A stretch of 64,000 bases of DNA from Galerina marginata (GCA_023014335.1 JAECYW010000004.1:3038001-3102000), one strand, 5' to 3'; positions 23,884 through 34,644 are shown, counted from the first letter of the stretch. A program made the numbers and translations. The notes: generated by a model from the letters alone, not told the origin.

Positions 23884-23889
23884 CACGTG
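23884..23889. promoter_or_regulatory. CACGTG element in the Acl4 divergent promoter
   Basis: A perfect CACGTG palindrome lies 35 bp upstream of the Acl4 start in a 122 bp divergent promoter. bHLH factors such as Cbf1 bind this sequence in fungi; binding here is inference. Confidence 0.4.
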
Positions 23890-23923
23890 ATCATGCAAGA
23901 TCTGCTTTCCTGGATCCTTCAAG

Positions 23924-25282
23924 ATGGGACGAACGAGAACGAAGAAAAAGGTGCAGTCAAAAGCCACGGACACTCCTGTTCTTCACACCGTAGAATCCAA
24001 GGGGCCGTCCACCGCGTCTTTGCTTGAAAAAGCGCAATCTCTGATCGTGCAGTGCGATTATGAACTCGCATTGCGCTTTATTCGCCGGATACTGGACCAG
24101 GATGCAAAAAACGCTGAAGCTAAGGAGATGCTCGGAGTGGCTCTCTTAGAAACAGGAGAGATAGAAGCTGCGAAAGTGGTATGTCTTTACCAGTTCTTGA
24201 TTTTGTTTTTATGTTCTTAAGGCTCTTTTCAGGCGTTCCAATCCCTGCTGCCCCCAAATCCCGATGCCCCATCTCCATCTCCCCCATCTGCCCATCTATA
24301 CCTGGCGCAACTCTGCGACGATGATCCTAGACAAGCTTTACAGCATTACCAGGCCGCTGTCAATATCCTGTTAGTACAGCTGAAAGGAAAAGTGCGCGCG
24401 GACGACGCGGGATTAAAGGATGAGACGGAGCTGAAAAGCAGTATCGTCAGAGCTCTCATTGGACAAGTCGAGATCTGGATGGACCCTTCGTATGATTTAT
24501 GGTTTGTCTTATTCTATTAACATTCGTCGATTTGTTCTTATTGATCTGCAGCGACGCTCCGGAAGCTGAGAAAACTTGTGAGGACCTACTAATGCTCGCT
24601 CTTCAAACAGATCCAGGAAATCCAGAGGCTCTGCAAACCCTTGCATCTGTGCGGATGTCGCAACAACGGCCAGAGGACGCAAAGCAATGCGTCGAACAAG
24701 CTTGGTCTGCGTTGAAAGACCTCGATCCAGGTCTGTATTTTTTAAAAAAACTTCAAAACTCGATAGACTGATAAAAGCGTCACAGATGATCCTAAATTAC
24801 CACCTATACCTACTCGATTGGCTCTGGTCAAGCTATTCCTCGAGCTGTCTCTGTATACACCGGCATTACTTGTGCTGCACGGGATCATGTCTTCTGACGA
24901 TCAAGACGTCGAGGCGTGGTACTTGGAGGGATGGTGTTTCTACATGATGGCCGAACAAGCTCAAGAAAGTGGTGGTACTTTGGATGAACTTACATGGCAG
25001 GAGCTTGCGAGAGATTCTAGAGACTGCCTCGAGACATGTCAAGTGGTGAGTTATGCTATGATTCTTGATCGTGTGGGACTAACTTTTTTTGCCAAGCTTC
25101 ATCGAAATCAAGAGCATCCAGATACACCACTGCTAGAGCACGTCAAGGAACTAATATCTAAACTGGATTCGTTAGGCATTACGGCATCCCCTCTGGACGA
25201 AGACGAAGATGGCGACGAGGAGGGCGATTGGGAGACAGATGGTGAAAGTGTAGATGGCGATGGCGATGTTGAGATGCAATAG
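23924..25282 (+). CDS. ACL4: Acl4-like assembly chaperone of ribosomal protein uL4 (TPR protein)
   Basis: Five exons (23924-24178, 24233-24501, 24552-24730, 24786-25045, 25097-25282) give 382 residues. A basic start (MGRTRTKKKVQSKA) leads into tetratricopeptide repeats, for example ALRFIRRILDQDAKNAEAKEMLG, TCEDLLMLALQTDPGNPEALQTLASVRM and DVEAWYLEGWCFYMMAEQ, read in parts. The C-terminus is a long acidic run (EDEDGDEEGDWETDGES). This layout, TPR solenoid plus acidic tail, matches Acl4, which captures uL4 as it is made and escorts it to pre-60S particles in the nucleus. With Sqt1 at 55148 the window codes for two dedicated ribosomal protein chaperones. Confidence 0.88.
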
Positions 25283-25673
25283 AGAGTCTGCCCACTATTG
25301 GAGCATGATTTTCGATTCTCCTATTTTTACATAAAAGTACCATAGATTATAATGACAGGACACAGACAGGATTCGCAATGAATTCTCCGCATTCGAGTCT
25401 ATAAAGCCCAGTTCATTTCGTGTGCCTTCATTGCCTGTAACCGACTCGGGCTTAATCATGATCAGAAAGTGAGTGTAATCTTGAAACCTTTTTCTGATGG
25501 AGCTCGCCGAGTTTGCGCTAAGCCCTCCTTACCCGCTTACCCTGACCTTCCTCTTGGAAAAATAAACATGCGGGGGACTGCACGGAGTAGCTGCACATAA
25601 TTTCGACCTCCCTGCCTCTTACTTCTCTGGATTCTTGATTTACACACTCACATATACCCTACTGTTCACCAGG

Positions 25674-27520
25674 ATGACCAGGTTACGACGCGAACGATCT
25701 GACGACAACCAAAACTCGCCTATGCTACCACCAACAAAACCTCTGCGCATCGTGGCTTCGGGCACGCTTTTCCAGACACATACCCTTTCTGTACCATGCC
25801 ATCCTGTGCCATCTACCGTAATCCGCGCTCATTCCGTCGAGAAAGCAAGAGGCGGATCGGCAAACATGGTGTGTAGCTGATCGAGCTTGGAGATGCGATG
25901 TTGAATTGAACCAAGGTCGCGCGTTACGTTTTAGCTGCTATCCTTGCTGGCGCAATTCCCTGCTGTGGAATCTGTCCTTGTTGCTCCTCTGAGCGGTAAT
26001 GAGGAGGGACGGATGATATTGAGGGACCTGGAGAATGAAGGAGTTATGACGAAGTACTGCAAAATCTGGAGAGACGCAGGGGTCCCCAGCGCGTGGGTTC
26101 TGCATTCAGGTGTGTCTAAATTTCGCGGACTTTCGACGCATGGAATCATTCTAAGCTGTAGTGTTTTTTAGCGGAAGATAATACGCGGACGGTCGTGAAC
26201 CACAATCCTCTGCCGGATATAACCCACGAAGACTTTGTGTCTTTACTTGGCCCACTGCTCGCTCCGGAGAACTTCCCCCAGACTACACCGACTCTGACAC
26301 CAGTAACACCGAGTTATGCTTCTTCTGCGTCACTTGCCCCACCACCTGTCTCCACCCCCAGGACTTCGCAATCAGGCCCTCGACCTCCGACTACTCCGAT
26401 ATTGTACAATCCCAATAGCCCAGCGCCATTTGATTGGCTGCATTTTGAAGGGAGATCTGTCAAGACGACGTTGAGCAACATGACTGGTCTGGACGGCCTC
26501 GCACGAGAACGGAAATGGAGAAGTCACTGCGTATTCAGTGTGGATGTTGGGCGGAAAGGGAGACAAGGGGTGGAAGCGGTTTGTCGTCAATTACCCTTTC
26601 CAATAAACTCATCCTGAAGATTATTTTTACAGCTTATACCCCATGCAGACGTGCTTTTCTTTAATAAACACTATGCTCAAGCCAATTCACCGCATTTTGA
26701 AACGACACCCCGGGCTTTCTTGCTTTCCCTTGCTTCGATAGCGCCTCCCCACGCACTGCTTGTTGCACACTGGGGAAAAGAAGGTGGCGCGGTGCTGTCG
26801 TTACCCACCAAAGAATACTTCCAAAGCTCTGGATGGGTCGAAGAACGACCACCACCGTCTCAGCCAACAGGGCCGGATGGTAGTTTGGGGAATCCGTTCC
26901 CGCAAGACGTCCCCGAGGTTCGGTCGGTCAGGAGTGGGAGCGAATTCTGGGCCGATGGGCGGAGTAGGACCCCGTCGTCTCGTGCTTTCACTGCTGGTGG
27001 GAGCATGAGCATGAGCCATTACATGTCTGACACGGGAGATGAGAGCCGGCATCAGTTCCACCGGGCACGGTCGCATACGCGTCAGGGCCAGGGCACGAAC
27101 GAGAGCAGCCAGTATACGACGACGACGAATGAAGAAGACGATAATGATTCTCAAGGGACTGAGAGGCCTGGTGGGTACCAGGATGCGGACGATGGCGTTG
27201 TGGATGAAGTTGGCGCTCAGGATGCGTTTATTGCGGGGATGATTTTTGCGTTGAGTAGGAGGATTTGTCCTGGACTGCCTTATACCCCGGCGTGGACTGG
27301 CGAAGATGTGGGTGGAGCATCTGGGGAGGATGGTCGGGGACGTTGGAGATTGGATGAATGTTTGAGGTGCCTTTTCTATCCTTCATATCCTACAAGAGTG
27401 TTCTTATCTACCTAACTTTTTTTTAGGTTTGCGACTGAGCTATCTGGTCGAAAGGCTAGACAGCGAGGATGGACCGGTTTGGCTGATGAAATGATTCGGG
27501 CTGGTTGGATGGACAGCTAA
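25674..27520 (+). CDS. PfkB-family sugar kinase, ketohexokinase-like, with a long low-complexity insertion
   Basis: Five exons (25674-25868, 25935-26109, 26172-26578, 26633-27366, 27427-27520) give 534 residues. PfkB signatures are present: RGGSANM early in the fold, then VLVAPLSGNEEGRMILRDLE, PSAWVLHS, and DWLHFEGRSVK, which resembles the IHIEGRN strand of ketohexokinases. The C-terminal signature is GAQDAFIAGMIFALS in place of the usual GAGDTFxAG: the catalytic-position Asp is kept but the anion-hole Gly is Gln. About 150 residues of Pro/Ser/Glu/Asp-rich sequence are inserted before it, making the protein much longer than the usual 300 or so. Two further long insertions of Pro/Thr lie near 26270-26400. 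Likely substrate is a ketose or a related sugar; reduced or changed activity is possible. Confidence 0.82.
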
Positions 27521-28637
27521 TTTTCGACGATTTTTAATGTGATCTCTACGACACTGACGACACGGTAGATACTTGTACCTTATACCTGAAAATAATTCCT
27601 TGCTTTGCTGGTTTCCGGACTGGCTTCATCCCGAGGATACTGCTAGCTTTTCCCGACCCGGGCACGCCCCTGTCGCGCGATAGGAGGTCACGTGAAATTA
27701 TGACCTGCCCGAAAGTAGGCTGGGCATATATAAAGGGGCGTTATCGCAGTTATGCTTCTTTGGTCGTAATCCCCACTATCTCTGTGTGCGTATTCTTCGT
27801 TAGCCCCGCCCTACATCTTACTGACTTCAATATAGCGGTATCAGAGAGGTGTATCCCCGATCGTAAGGGTTCGAGTCTATTGTGTCGGTTTCGGGTCCAT
27901 TGTGTGTGCGCCGGCAGTCGGATCTGTCTGGTGTTTGGCGACAAGGTTGTTCGCCCATGGTTATGGCCGTTACGGTTAGTCCTGCTCTTCATCTTTCGCC
28001 TTCAGCTGCTTATCTACTCGTCAGGATTGTATTCCACCGTCGTATTCGCGTCTTGATATTACCTTCGGTACAGTGTCCATCGGCTTTGAGGCTGATGACG
28101 TTTTGAGGTGTCTGTTGTGGGCAGCCTCGCTTGGCGTGAGTTTCTTTCACCTTCGTCTTCGCCTATCTGAATCTGATAATTATGGGCTTAGGTTCGCTCA
28201 TGTATCATTCCTGGAGCATACCATTGCATTTACTCGTGGTCTCACCCCCAAGTCCAAGGGTCGGTTTGAAGAAAGGACACAACTGCGTGGGCGGTATATG
28301 GAACCGCGCCATCGGCACGTTGTCGGTCACTTGTCTTATCTCGCGGCGTCGTTGTTCTGTGGCTGGGAGACCAGGTGATGGTGGTATGGGGCCTACGGTT
28401 TGCTTCATGTTGCAAAAGCCGGTTTTTTTCAAATCAAATAACCCAGGCCATCGTTTGGTGTCTCCATGTACTAGGTCAATTTTACGTACATGCATGTCGA
28501 GTATAACAAAAATTTACTTGATTGAGATGCCTTATTTTGTTGTGATTTTGAGCTTAAGCCTTTCTGAATTGTGTGATGTGTTATGACCTGTTTCTGACTT
28601 GGATTGTCATCTCTTTTTTGTACTTGCTACTTTGCTA
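27521..28637. other. Intergenic stretch, about 1.1 kb, with a promoter-like start
   Basis: No supported coding frame. A CACGTG and a TATA box lie at its left end (see next entry). At 27868-27909 an imperfect repeat of about 20 nt occurs (GGTTCGAGTCTATTGTGT then GGTTTCGGGTCCATTGTGT). The right part, about 27980-28620, is poor in A and rich in T on the + strand, like the stretch at 30.7-31.5 kb. Confidence 0.45.
27689..27733 (+). promoter_or_regulatory. CACGTG plus TATA box, promoter-like
   Basis: CACGTG at 27689-27694 is followed about 33 bp later by CATATATAAAGG at about 27725-27736. The same order recurs before elongin C at 32317-32340. The nearest start codon downstream on this strand with coding support is at 28638, 900 bp away, so this may drive a transcript with a long leader or a non-coding RNA. 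Confidence 0.4.
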
Positions 28638-30066
28638 ATGGCTTCCCTTTCCATGCTCATCTGTCGCCGAGCAACTTCCAAAACGTTCTCTAGGAACTTA
28701 TCCAGAACATACCTCCCTGCCTTTCTCACAGCTTCTCAATGTCGTTATTTTGGGACGACTGGCACCAGGTCAAAATCTGTTGAAGCAAAAACGGCAAATC
28801 CACTTTCCGATGCGAAAGCAAAACCAAAATCAACAACACCTCTCCGTAGATCTGCTTCAGCCTCCCTGCCTATCCGTTCCAACCCAACCCCAACTCGAGG
28901 CGTCATCCAGCCTATTTTCACTCTGGCGACAGCCGAAAGGTTCATTCTTTCACGACTCCGTTCTCATCCGGAGTTGCCCGCACGGTCTCAAGCCCTCCAC
29001 GAATCCTGGTGGATTCCCAAGTGGGGCGAACTGGGAAAGGAAGGCGAAGTTTTCGTCTTTTCAAATGGGAACATCGTGTGCTGGGGACTAGGAGAGGCAG
29101 AGGCCAAACGTTTCCACACGGAGGTCATCCAGCGAGCCCGTGGCATCGAGGTCGCGTCGCTGAAAGAACCGGAAACGGAAGAACTGGAGTTTGTCGTTGA
29201 TCCTATCGAGTGAGGTGGTGCGTACCTTGTGTGCTTTCAGGATCTGACTCAAGTTTTTTTGTTGTGTCCAGGAAGACAAGGTTACAGGGTGATTTGATTA
29301 TCCTTGGACAGACGGATGCGCTCGACGAGCCCGACTTGTTCCCAAAGAACTTGCCCCCAATGGCTCTCCCTGAAGAGACGTTACTTGCTCGATATGCGTT
29401 CTCTCAAGCCCTCTCTCGGTCAACGGCACTGTCTGCATTGGAAGAAGAGCTCGACCACTACCTCACTTCTATGGCCCTTCTCCCGCATGCGTTGGCGGAG
29501 ACGGGGAAGATTGGGATGACACGCACACAGCTGATCAAGAAGTTGGGCGCATTGATGAAATTCAGGCAGCTGTTGAACCTCAATCGCGAGAATTTCAGCG
29601 AGGTTCCCGATTTTTACTGGGCTGAACCAGTTTTGGAAGGTACGTGTATTATACAGCTTCATGAAATTCAGCGATGATCTCCGACATCTTGGCAGGTTAT
29701 TTCACGTCGCTCAGTGATGCTCTGGAAGTAAAGGCCCGGACGTCGTCGTTGAATGACAAAATCACATACGCTGTTGACATCCAGTCGATGCTTCGTCAAT
29801 TATTGACCGAGGTGTGTTCATTTGCATTCACCCAATACGGTCACCAATTCTATCCTTGCAGTCGTCTACACATTCGATGGAACTCATCATCATTGCCCTT
29901 ATTGCTGTTGAAGTCGTCATCGTAAGTCCCTTCGCTGTCATTGCATGCTTCATCTCACTCAATCCACATTGATGGACAGGCCCTCATTCGAGACGGACCG
30001 GAATTATGGCACATGCTCGCTGGTTCGGACAGCGAAGATTCGGAAAAGAAACTCGCTCATGCCTAG
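28638..30066 (+). CDS. RMND1/Sif2-type mitochondrial protein (DUF155 family)
   Basis: Five exons (28638-29209, 29272-29639, 29696-29811, 29862-29921, 29980-30066) give 400 residues. The N-terminus is rich in Arg, Ser and Thr with no acidic residues over the first 50 or so positions (MASLSMLICRRATSKTFSRN), a mitochondrial targeting pattern. The DUF155 core is clear: VFVFSNGNIVCWGLGEAEA, EELEFVVDPIE, ARYAFSQALSRSTALSALEE, GKIGMTRTQLIKKLGALM, DFYWAEPVLEGYFTSLSDAL, then a single hydrophobic helix (MELIIIALIAVEVVIALI) near the C-terminus. Human RMND1 supports mitochondrial translation at the inner membrane; yeast relatives are Rmd1, Rmd8 and Sif2/YDR282C. The start at 28638 is the first ATG in frame. 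Confidence 0.9.
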
Positions 30067-31683
30067 GAAATGCCACAATTAGAATCCCCACTCATTTTGC
30101 ATAGACAAAGTACTAATCTAATCCATCTATATATCATTTATTTGTACAATCCTGCAACCTCCAATCGTGCCCTGCGATCCTTCGTGTTCAGTTTAATTCG
30201 CTCGCCGAGAATCATTCTTTGCGTCATTTGGCTTCAAGCTTCTACCCCTCGATTTCATCTCGGGCTTCTCGATCGAATTGGTCTTGCGTCTTGCCTCGCT
30301 CAAGTTGTCTGCGAAGTCTAAATATAGACGCTGGTCAGCCACTTCCTGGCGGTATAAATGCTCGCCTTCCTCTCTCTTCGTTTCTTTCCAGCTTGACCCT
30401 CGTTTCATACCTTCGACATTGACTTCTCTTCACCTTGCTCCCCCGCCCTGGTTGTTTCACTGATATCAGGGTTTCTCCTTCGATTCGGCCTTCAGAACGG
30501 TGGATAGGACCCCGCCTCCAATGAGGCGAAGAGGGCGACACGCAAGGCGGGTCTTCTGTTCATCTTGGGGGTGTCCGCCTAGGTTATTCTAATAATCATT
30601 ACTCGCCATTCAGATTCTATCTGACATACTTGGGGTTTATTTAGCCATTTCTCTGGGCGATGTTGGAAAGCGGCGAGCATCGAGCGAATGGAAAAGTATC
30701 TGGGCGACAGGAAGTCCCCGCCGTGTCCTCGCCTTGGTGTGTTTCTTTCTTGTCAACCACCTACTTGACGTCCTACCTGACCTCAGCGACTTTTTTTCAT
30801 AAGCCGTTGCTCGTGACCGTCTGTTACCTGTCGTCTCGCCTTGAGTGTTTCTCTTCGGGCTCCCTTGATCTCTTCTCTGGGTCCTGTCCTTCTCTTGGGT
30901 CTCGTCTTCTCTGTCATTTATGTCGTCCGCCTTCAGTGTTTTTGCTTGCACGTTATTGTCAGTTCAGCTTGTCCTGATTCCCCCAATGTCGTCTTAGGCC
31001 AATGTCCTTTCTCTCTTTCGGTCTTGTGGTGAACTTGTTCTGGGGCAATCATGTTTATCTCTTGGTGACAGCTGGGCTAGGTCTTCGCTTCTTTCTTCAA
31101 CTTCTCGTGGTGTGGTCGTGCATGTTCCCCTTGATGTTGTTCCTAGTCTCCCTTTTTTCCGTTTTAAAATTCAGCTTGTCCTGGTTCAATTGTGCTTATC
31201 TTTTTCTTGATGTTATCCCTGGCTTATCTGAACCTCTCCTGTGCTTTGGTTCTGTCTTGACCTCAACTCGTCTTGGTGCGCCGGGCTCCTGGGCTATTGA
31301 CTTTCCTCCCTACTTCATCTTCTCTCGGTGTGATAATGCTGGCTCTACTTGATGTCTTCTCGGGTAAACGTCTCTCTCTTGGTAGTCATTCAACCTCTTG
31401 TGGTTTGTCGCGGTCGTGCTTCTTCTTAAATCTCGTCCTGGGCTTTTGTTTGCTTCTTCTCCGGTGTGTCAATCTCAAATGTCGTCTTTATTTTCATCCT
31501 ATGTCGCGTTTTTCCTCTGTCCTTTTGTTCTTCAGCTGCCGTTGAAGATAGCGTCATTCAATACTTCTCGAAGACTCGCTGGACGGCGACGACCTGTTCT
31601 GGATCCAAATGCTTCTGGCCGTCTCAAGACTATCGCCACGCAAACCCCCTCCAAGATATTTACGGTTCAAACAACGCACTCTA
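30067..31683. other. Gene-free T-rich stretch, about 1.6 kb
   Basis: From about 30640 to 31560 the + strand is strongly T-rich and A-poor, so several frames stay open by composition alone (for example 31002-31352 and 31398-31745). Their translations are Leu/Ser/Phe/Cys-rich strings with no family pattern. I annotate no gene. The stretch ends in the minisatellite at 31684. Confidence 0.55.
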
Positions 31684-32115
31684 GGTACGCAATTTTAAGT
31701 TTATTTCTACGGTGGATACAAGAAGGAAGTTATGGCGAATTTTGAGGAACAAGGGATATTGGACGATGTTGATGCTGAGGAACGGTAAGTCATTAAAGGT
31801 AAGCGATTTATTATTATTTTTTATGGTGAATTCGAGAAGGAGGTTATGGCGGGTTTTGAAGGATAAGAACATAAGGCGGTGTTGGTGCCGAGGGAACTGA
31901 GGTAGGTGATTCAACAAGGTACGCGATTTCTTCTTTCTACAATGGATACGAGAAGGAGGTCATGGCGGGTTTGAAGGGTAGAAGATACTGGGTGGTGTTG
32001 ATGTTGAGGGAGATGAGGTAGGCGATTCTACCAGGTACGCCATTTCTCTCAATTTTGCAATGGATACGAGAGGGGGCTGTAGAGTGGGTAAGGATGATTT
32101 TGGTGTCGAGATGAA
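31684..32115 (+). repeat. Degenerate tandem repeat, about 117 bp unit, nearly four copies
   Basis: Units start at 31684, 31798, 31918 and 32034 (lengths 114, 120, 116, then a partial copy). Each begins GGTACGC or GGTAAGC, followed by a T-rich part, then GGATACGAGAAGGAGGT or a close variant, ATGGCGGGTTT, and a G-rich end with GTTGATG. Copies differ at many positions, so the array is old. Unit starts look like splice donors (AG|GTACGC), which hints that the unit may derive from an exon-intron block. Confidence 0.75.
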
Positions 32116-32316
32116 ATGTGTTGTCCTGTTGTTTTTCGCCATGTTTCTGCCTCGGTAGCTTTTCCCACTGGGTTTTTAATGCACCCGATGAGCAGCTTTT
32201 ACTCGAAACCTTGTGTGATAAGTTCTTAAGAAGAAACATACATATAAAGGCTACTTATTAACTGAAAACACCAAATGAGATCCAGACGCGACAGGACGCG
32301 ACGCGTCCAATTTTAT

Positions 32317-32340
32317 CACGTGACATATTCCATATAAATA
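32317..32340 (+). promoter_or_regulatory. CACGTG and TATA box upstream of elongin C
   Basis: CACGTG at 32317-32322 is followed by CCATATAAATACCCC at about 32329-32343, roughly 170 bp before the elongin C start codon at 32508. This is a conventional fungal core promoter layout. Confidence 0.5.
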
Positions 32341-32507
32341 CCCCACGCGCAAATCGACATTGATCTTGTCTTCTGCCATTTAGTTCCTTACTTCCAGTGT
32401 TCCTTGCACTATTGCCATCTAGTCTTCGGTGTAAATTGTACGCGCCTATATTTTAATGCCCCACGGTCCCTGCTGACTCGCATTCATGGCCAGTCTAGCA
32501 CGAACAG

Positions 32508-33062
32508 ATGACAACTGAACCGAAGGCTGACTCTGAATGGGTACGCTTGCAGAGCTCTGACGGTTTTTCGTATCTCGTGAAACGCAAGGTCGCGCAATGT
32601 AGTGGCACGATTCGAAACATGCTGGATCATGAAAGTACGGTTCGCCCGTTTCGAACTCGGGCTGCAATTGACTGTGCTGCGCCACAGGTGGATATTCAGA
32701 AGCTCTGAGCAAAGTCTGCGATATCAAAGAAAGGCGCGTGTTCAGTCATTGTTTTGTGTCAACCTGGTCATTATTTATCGAATTGTTGAGCAGAGGAATT
32801 ATTGTGGAGAAGCTGGTGGAATACATGTGCTTTAAGAACCATTATGAATCGGTCAATACGAAAGAAGAGATCCCGGTTCAAGAGTTCTTGGAACGGATAC
32901 CACCAGAGCTTGTCCTAGAATTGTAAGACTTATAGGCTACTTTTTCCGTATTTCTAGCTGACAGACAACTCTAGGTTATTGGCAGCGGACTACCAAGAAA
33001 GTCTGTACTCCTTTCCTGTATCTCTCTTCTCAACTAATCGATGTGTTGCGCCGACAGTGTAA
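32508..33062 (+). CDS. ELC1: Elongin C
   Basis: Five exons (32508-32634, 32688-32733, 32794-32922, 32975-33000, 33058-33062) give 110 residues, the usual size. Family features: WVRLQSSDGFSYLVKRKVA, CSGTIRNMLDHES, then RGIIVEKLVEYMCFKNHYES, VQEFLERIPPELVLELLLAADY. Elongin C is a Skp1-fold adaptor that links substrate receptors to cullin ubiquitin ligases and is also part of elongin complexes in the nucleus. The second intron (32734-32793) would use a GC donor; it is 60 nt with no stop, so if not removed the protein gains 20 residues between KER and GII. Family conservation of this join favours splicing. The last exon has only five coding bases, and that C-terminal join is less certain. Confidence 0.85.
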
Positions 33063-33234
33063 TTATGAACTTATTCTTGGAAAAGAAATTTGTATTTCGT
33101 CGTCCCATTTGAATAAATCACGACGAAGGCGATTGCACCTGCTGGACTATTTTGCGTTTCATTCCATTGGAGAGAAAAGGTTTGGTTTGTACATACAGAC
33201 ACGGTGTAAAAACGAGGATAAGGTACAACGGGTA

Positions 33235-34644
33235 TCAGTTAAGTGGGAAACCATCATCTTGCATGCTTCTCATCCCTCTAGGGGACATGTTCATGGGCAT
33301 GCCCATCCCAATACTACCGCCCATAGGACCTCCATGATCCATACCCATAGGACCCATGCCTCCCATGCCTCCCATGCCGCCACCCATGCCACCACTCATC
33401 CCCATACCTCCTCCCATACCTCCGCCAATACCTCCCATTCCTGAGCCCATGCCGCCTCCCATATTTCCTCCTATGCTGGATCCCATAGGACCACCCATAC
33501 CACCCATACCACCTCCCATGCCGCCCATACCGCCTCCCATGTTTCCTATACTACCACCTCCCATGTTTCCTATGCCGCCACCTCCTATGTTTCCTATACC
33601 GCCACCTCCCATATTGCCCATACTGCCCATACCGCCTCCCCCAATGCCGCCTCCCATGCCACCTCCCATACCTCCTCCGCCGCCGATGCCGATCATGCCT
33701 CCTCCACCCATGTTGCCCATGCCGCCGCCGCCGCCTACCATTCCGCCGCCGCCCATGCCTCCGCCCATGCCAGGTCGCATACCGCCACCCATGCCTCCCA
33801 TCGGCGACGCCATACCCATTGGACCTCCCATTCCGCCACCCATACGCATCGGCGTGCTGGGGTCACCACCCATAAATTGGTTCGAAGGGGCGTTGAAAGG
33901 TGGGCCGCCTGATGGGCCGCCTCCAGGATATGAACCTCCTGGAGGGCCGCGCATGCCCATCGAGGTGGGTGTGCCGGGGTATGGGTAGTTCCCTGGCGGA
34001 TTTCCAGGGTGCCGGTGCGGCGACTGGTCGCGGCTCATGTGCTGTTGCATACTGTAGTCTCTTTCGCGCATGGGTGTGTGGTGACGAGAAGGCATCGAGG
34101 GTTGTTGGAGCTGGAAGGACTGTTGGTGTTGGTGTTGCTGGGATTGTTGGTGCTGTTGGTGCTGTTGGTGTAGCTGTGGTTGTTGTTGTGGGGCAGGGTC
34201 TCCACCGCTCTCGTCTTCAGTTGCTTTTTTTACTGTCTCGAACAGAGGCGTTGCATCGTAGTATAGGTCCGAATATTTGTCGACCAAGAACCTGAAATAT
34301 CTTGGTAAATTTGAAGGCGATCGAGAAGCAAATTTGTACGCACTGTTGCGTTCCAATGTCCCATTGAGGTCCTCGTTCGGCTCTAGCAGTCATAAGCAAC
34401 GAATTCCAATCTGATGCGCTTTCCTATACCCATAAATGAAAGATGAATATTCAGTACAAACCTTAGAAAGTAAGAAACGCACAATAGCTTGTGCCAGTTT
34501 AGAACTCGGCTGCGCCGTATCAACTAAGATTCCCTGCACCTTGGCTTGCTGCTTGACCTCCGTGCAGAGTTTTGCGCTGATCCTCTGGGCATTGTGTCGA
34601 GGAACCTTGAGTTTGATGTTTTTGGCTGGTTTGGCGGGAGCCAT
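33235..34644 (-). CDS. Gly/Met-rich low-complexity protein, function unknown
   Basis: Three exons (34644-34462, 34423-34344, 34291-33235) give 439 residues. The first 120 or so residues look folded: a basic start ([20 protein letters not shown]), helices through [15 protein letters not shown] and [21 protein letters not shown], then [21 protein letters not shown] Gln/His-rich stretch follows ([17 protein letters not shown]), then about 230 residues of Gly/Met repeats of the type GGMGGGM, ending [10 protein letters not shown]. Such a layout suggests a nuclear or RNA-related scaffold prone to phase separation, but I recognise no family. The repeats read antisense give a long Pro/Met/Ile frame (33356-33988), which is an artefact. 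It is divergent from the coiled-coil gene, 228 bp between starts, with a CACGTG at 34675-34680 between them. The start was chosen as the first ATG in this frame. Confidence 0.7.
33345..33800 (-). repeat. Codon-phased GGN-ATG-GGN minisatellite inside the Gly/Met-rich gene
   Basis: On the + strand this reads as many variants of CCCATGCCTCCCATACCGCC; on the coding strand it is Gly-Gly-Met-Gly-Gly. Third codon positions vary while the Gly and Met pattern is kept, so protein-level selection as well as slippage is likely. Confidence 0.75.

Noticed and set aside
27868..27885. GGTTCGAGTC resembling a tRNA B box
   Set aside because: No acceptor, D or T stem pairs could be built around it, and no A box is placed correctly.
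31002..31745. Two Leu/Phe/Ser-rich frames of about 115 codons that look like membrane proteins
   Set aside because: They come from the T-rich strand; hydrophobic residues follow from T in second codon positions and no motif or start context supports them.
33356..33988. Pro/Met/Ile-rich frame of 210 codons on the + strand
   Set aside because: It is the antisense of the Gly/Met repeats of the minus-strand gene; composition alone keeps it open.
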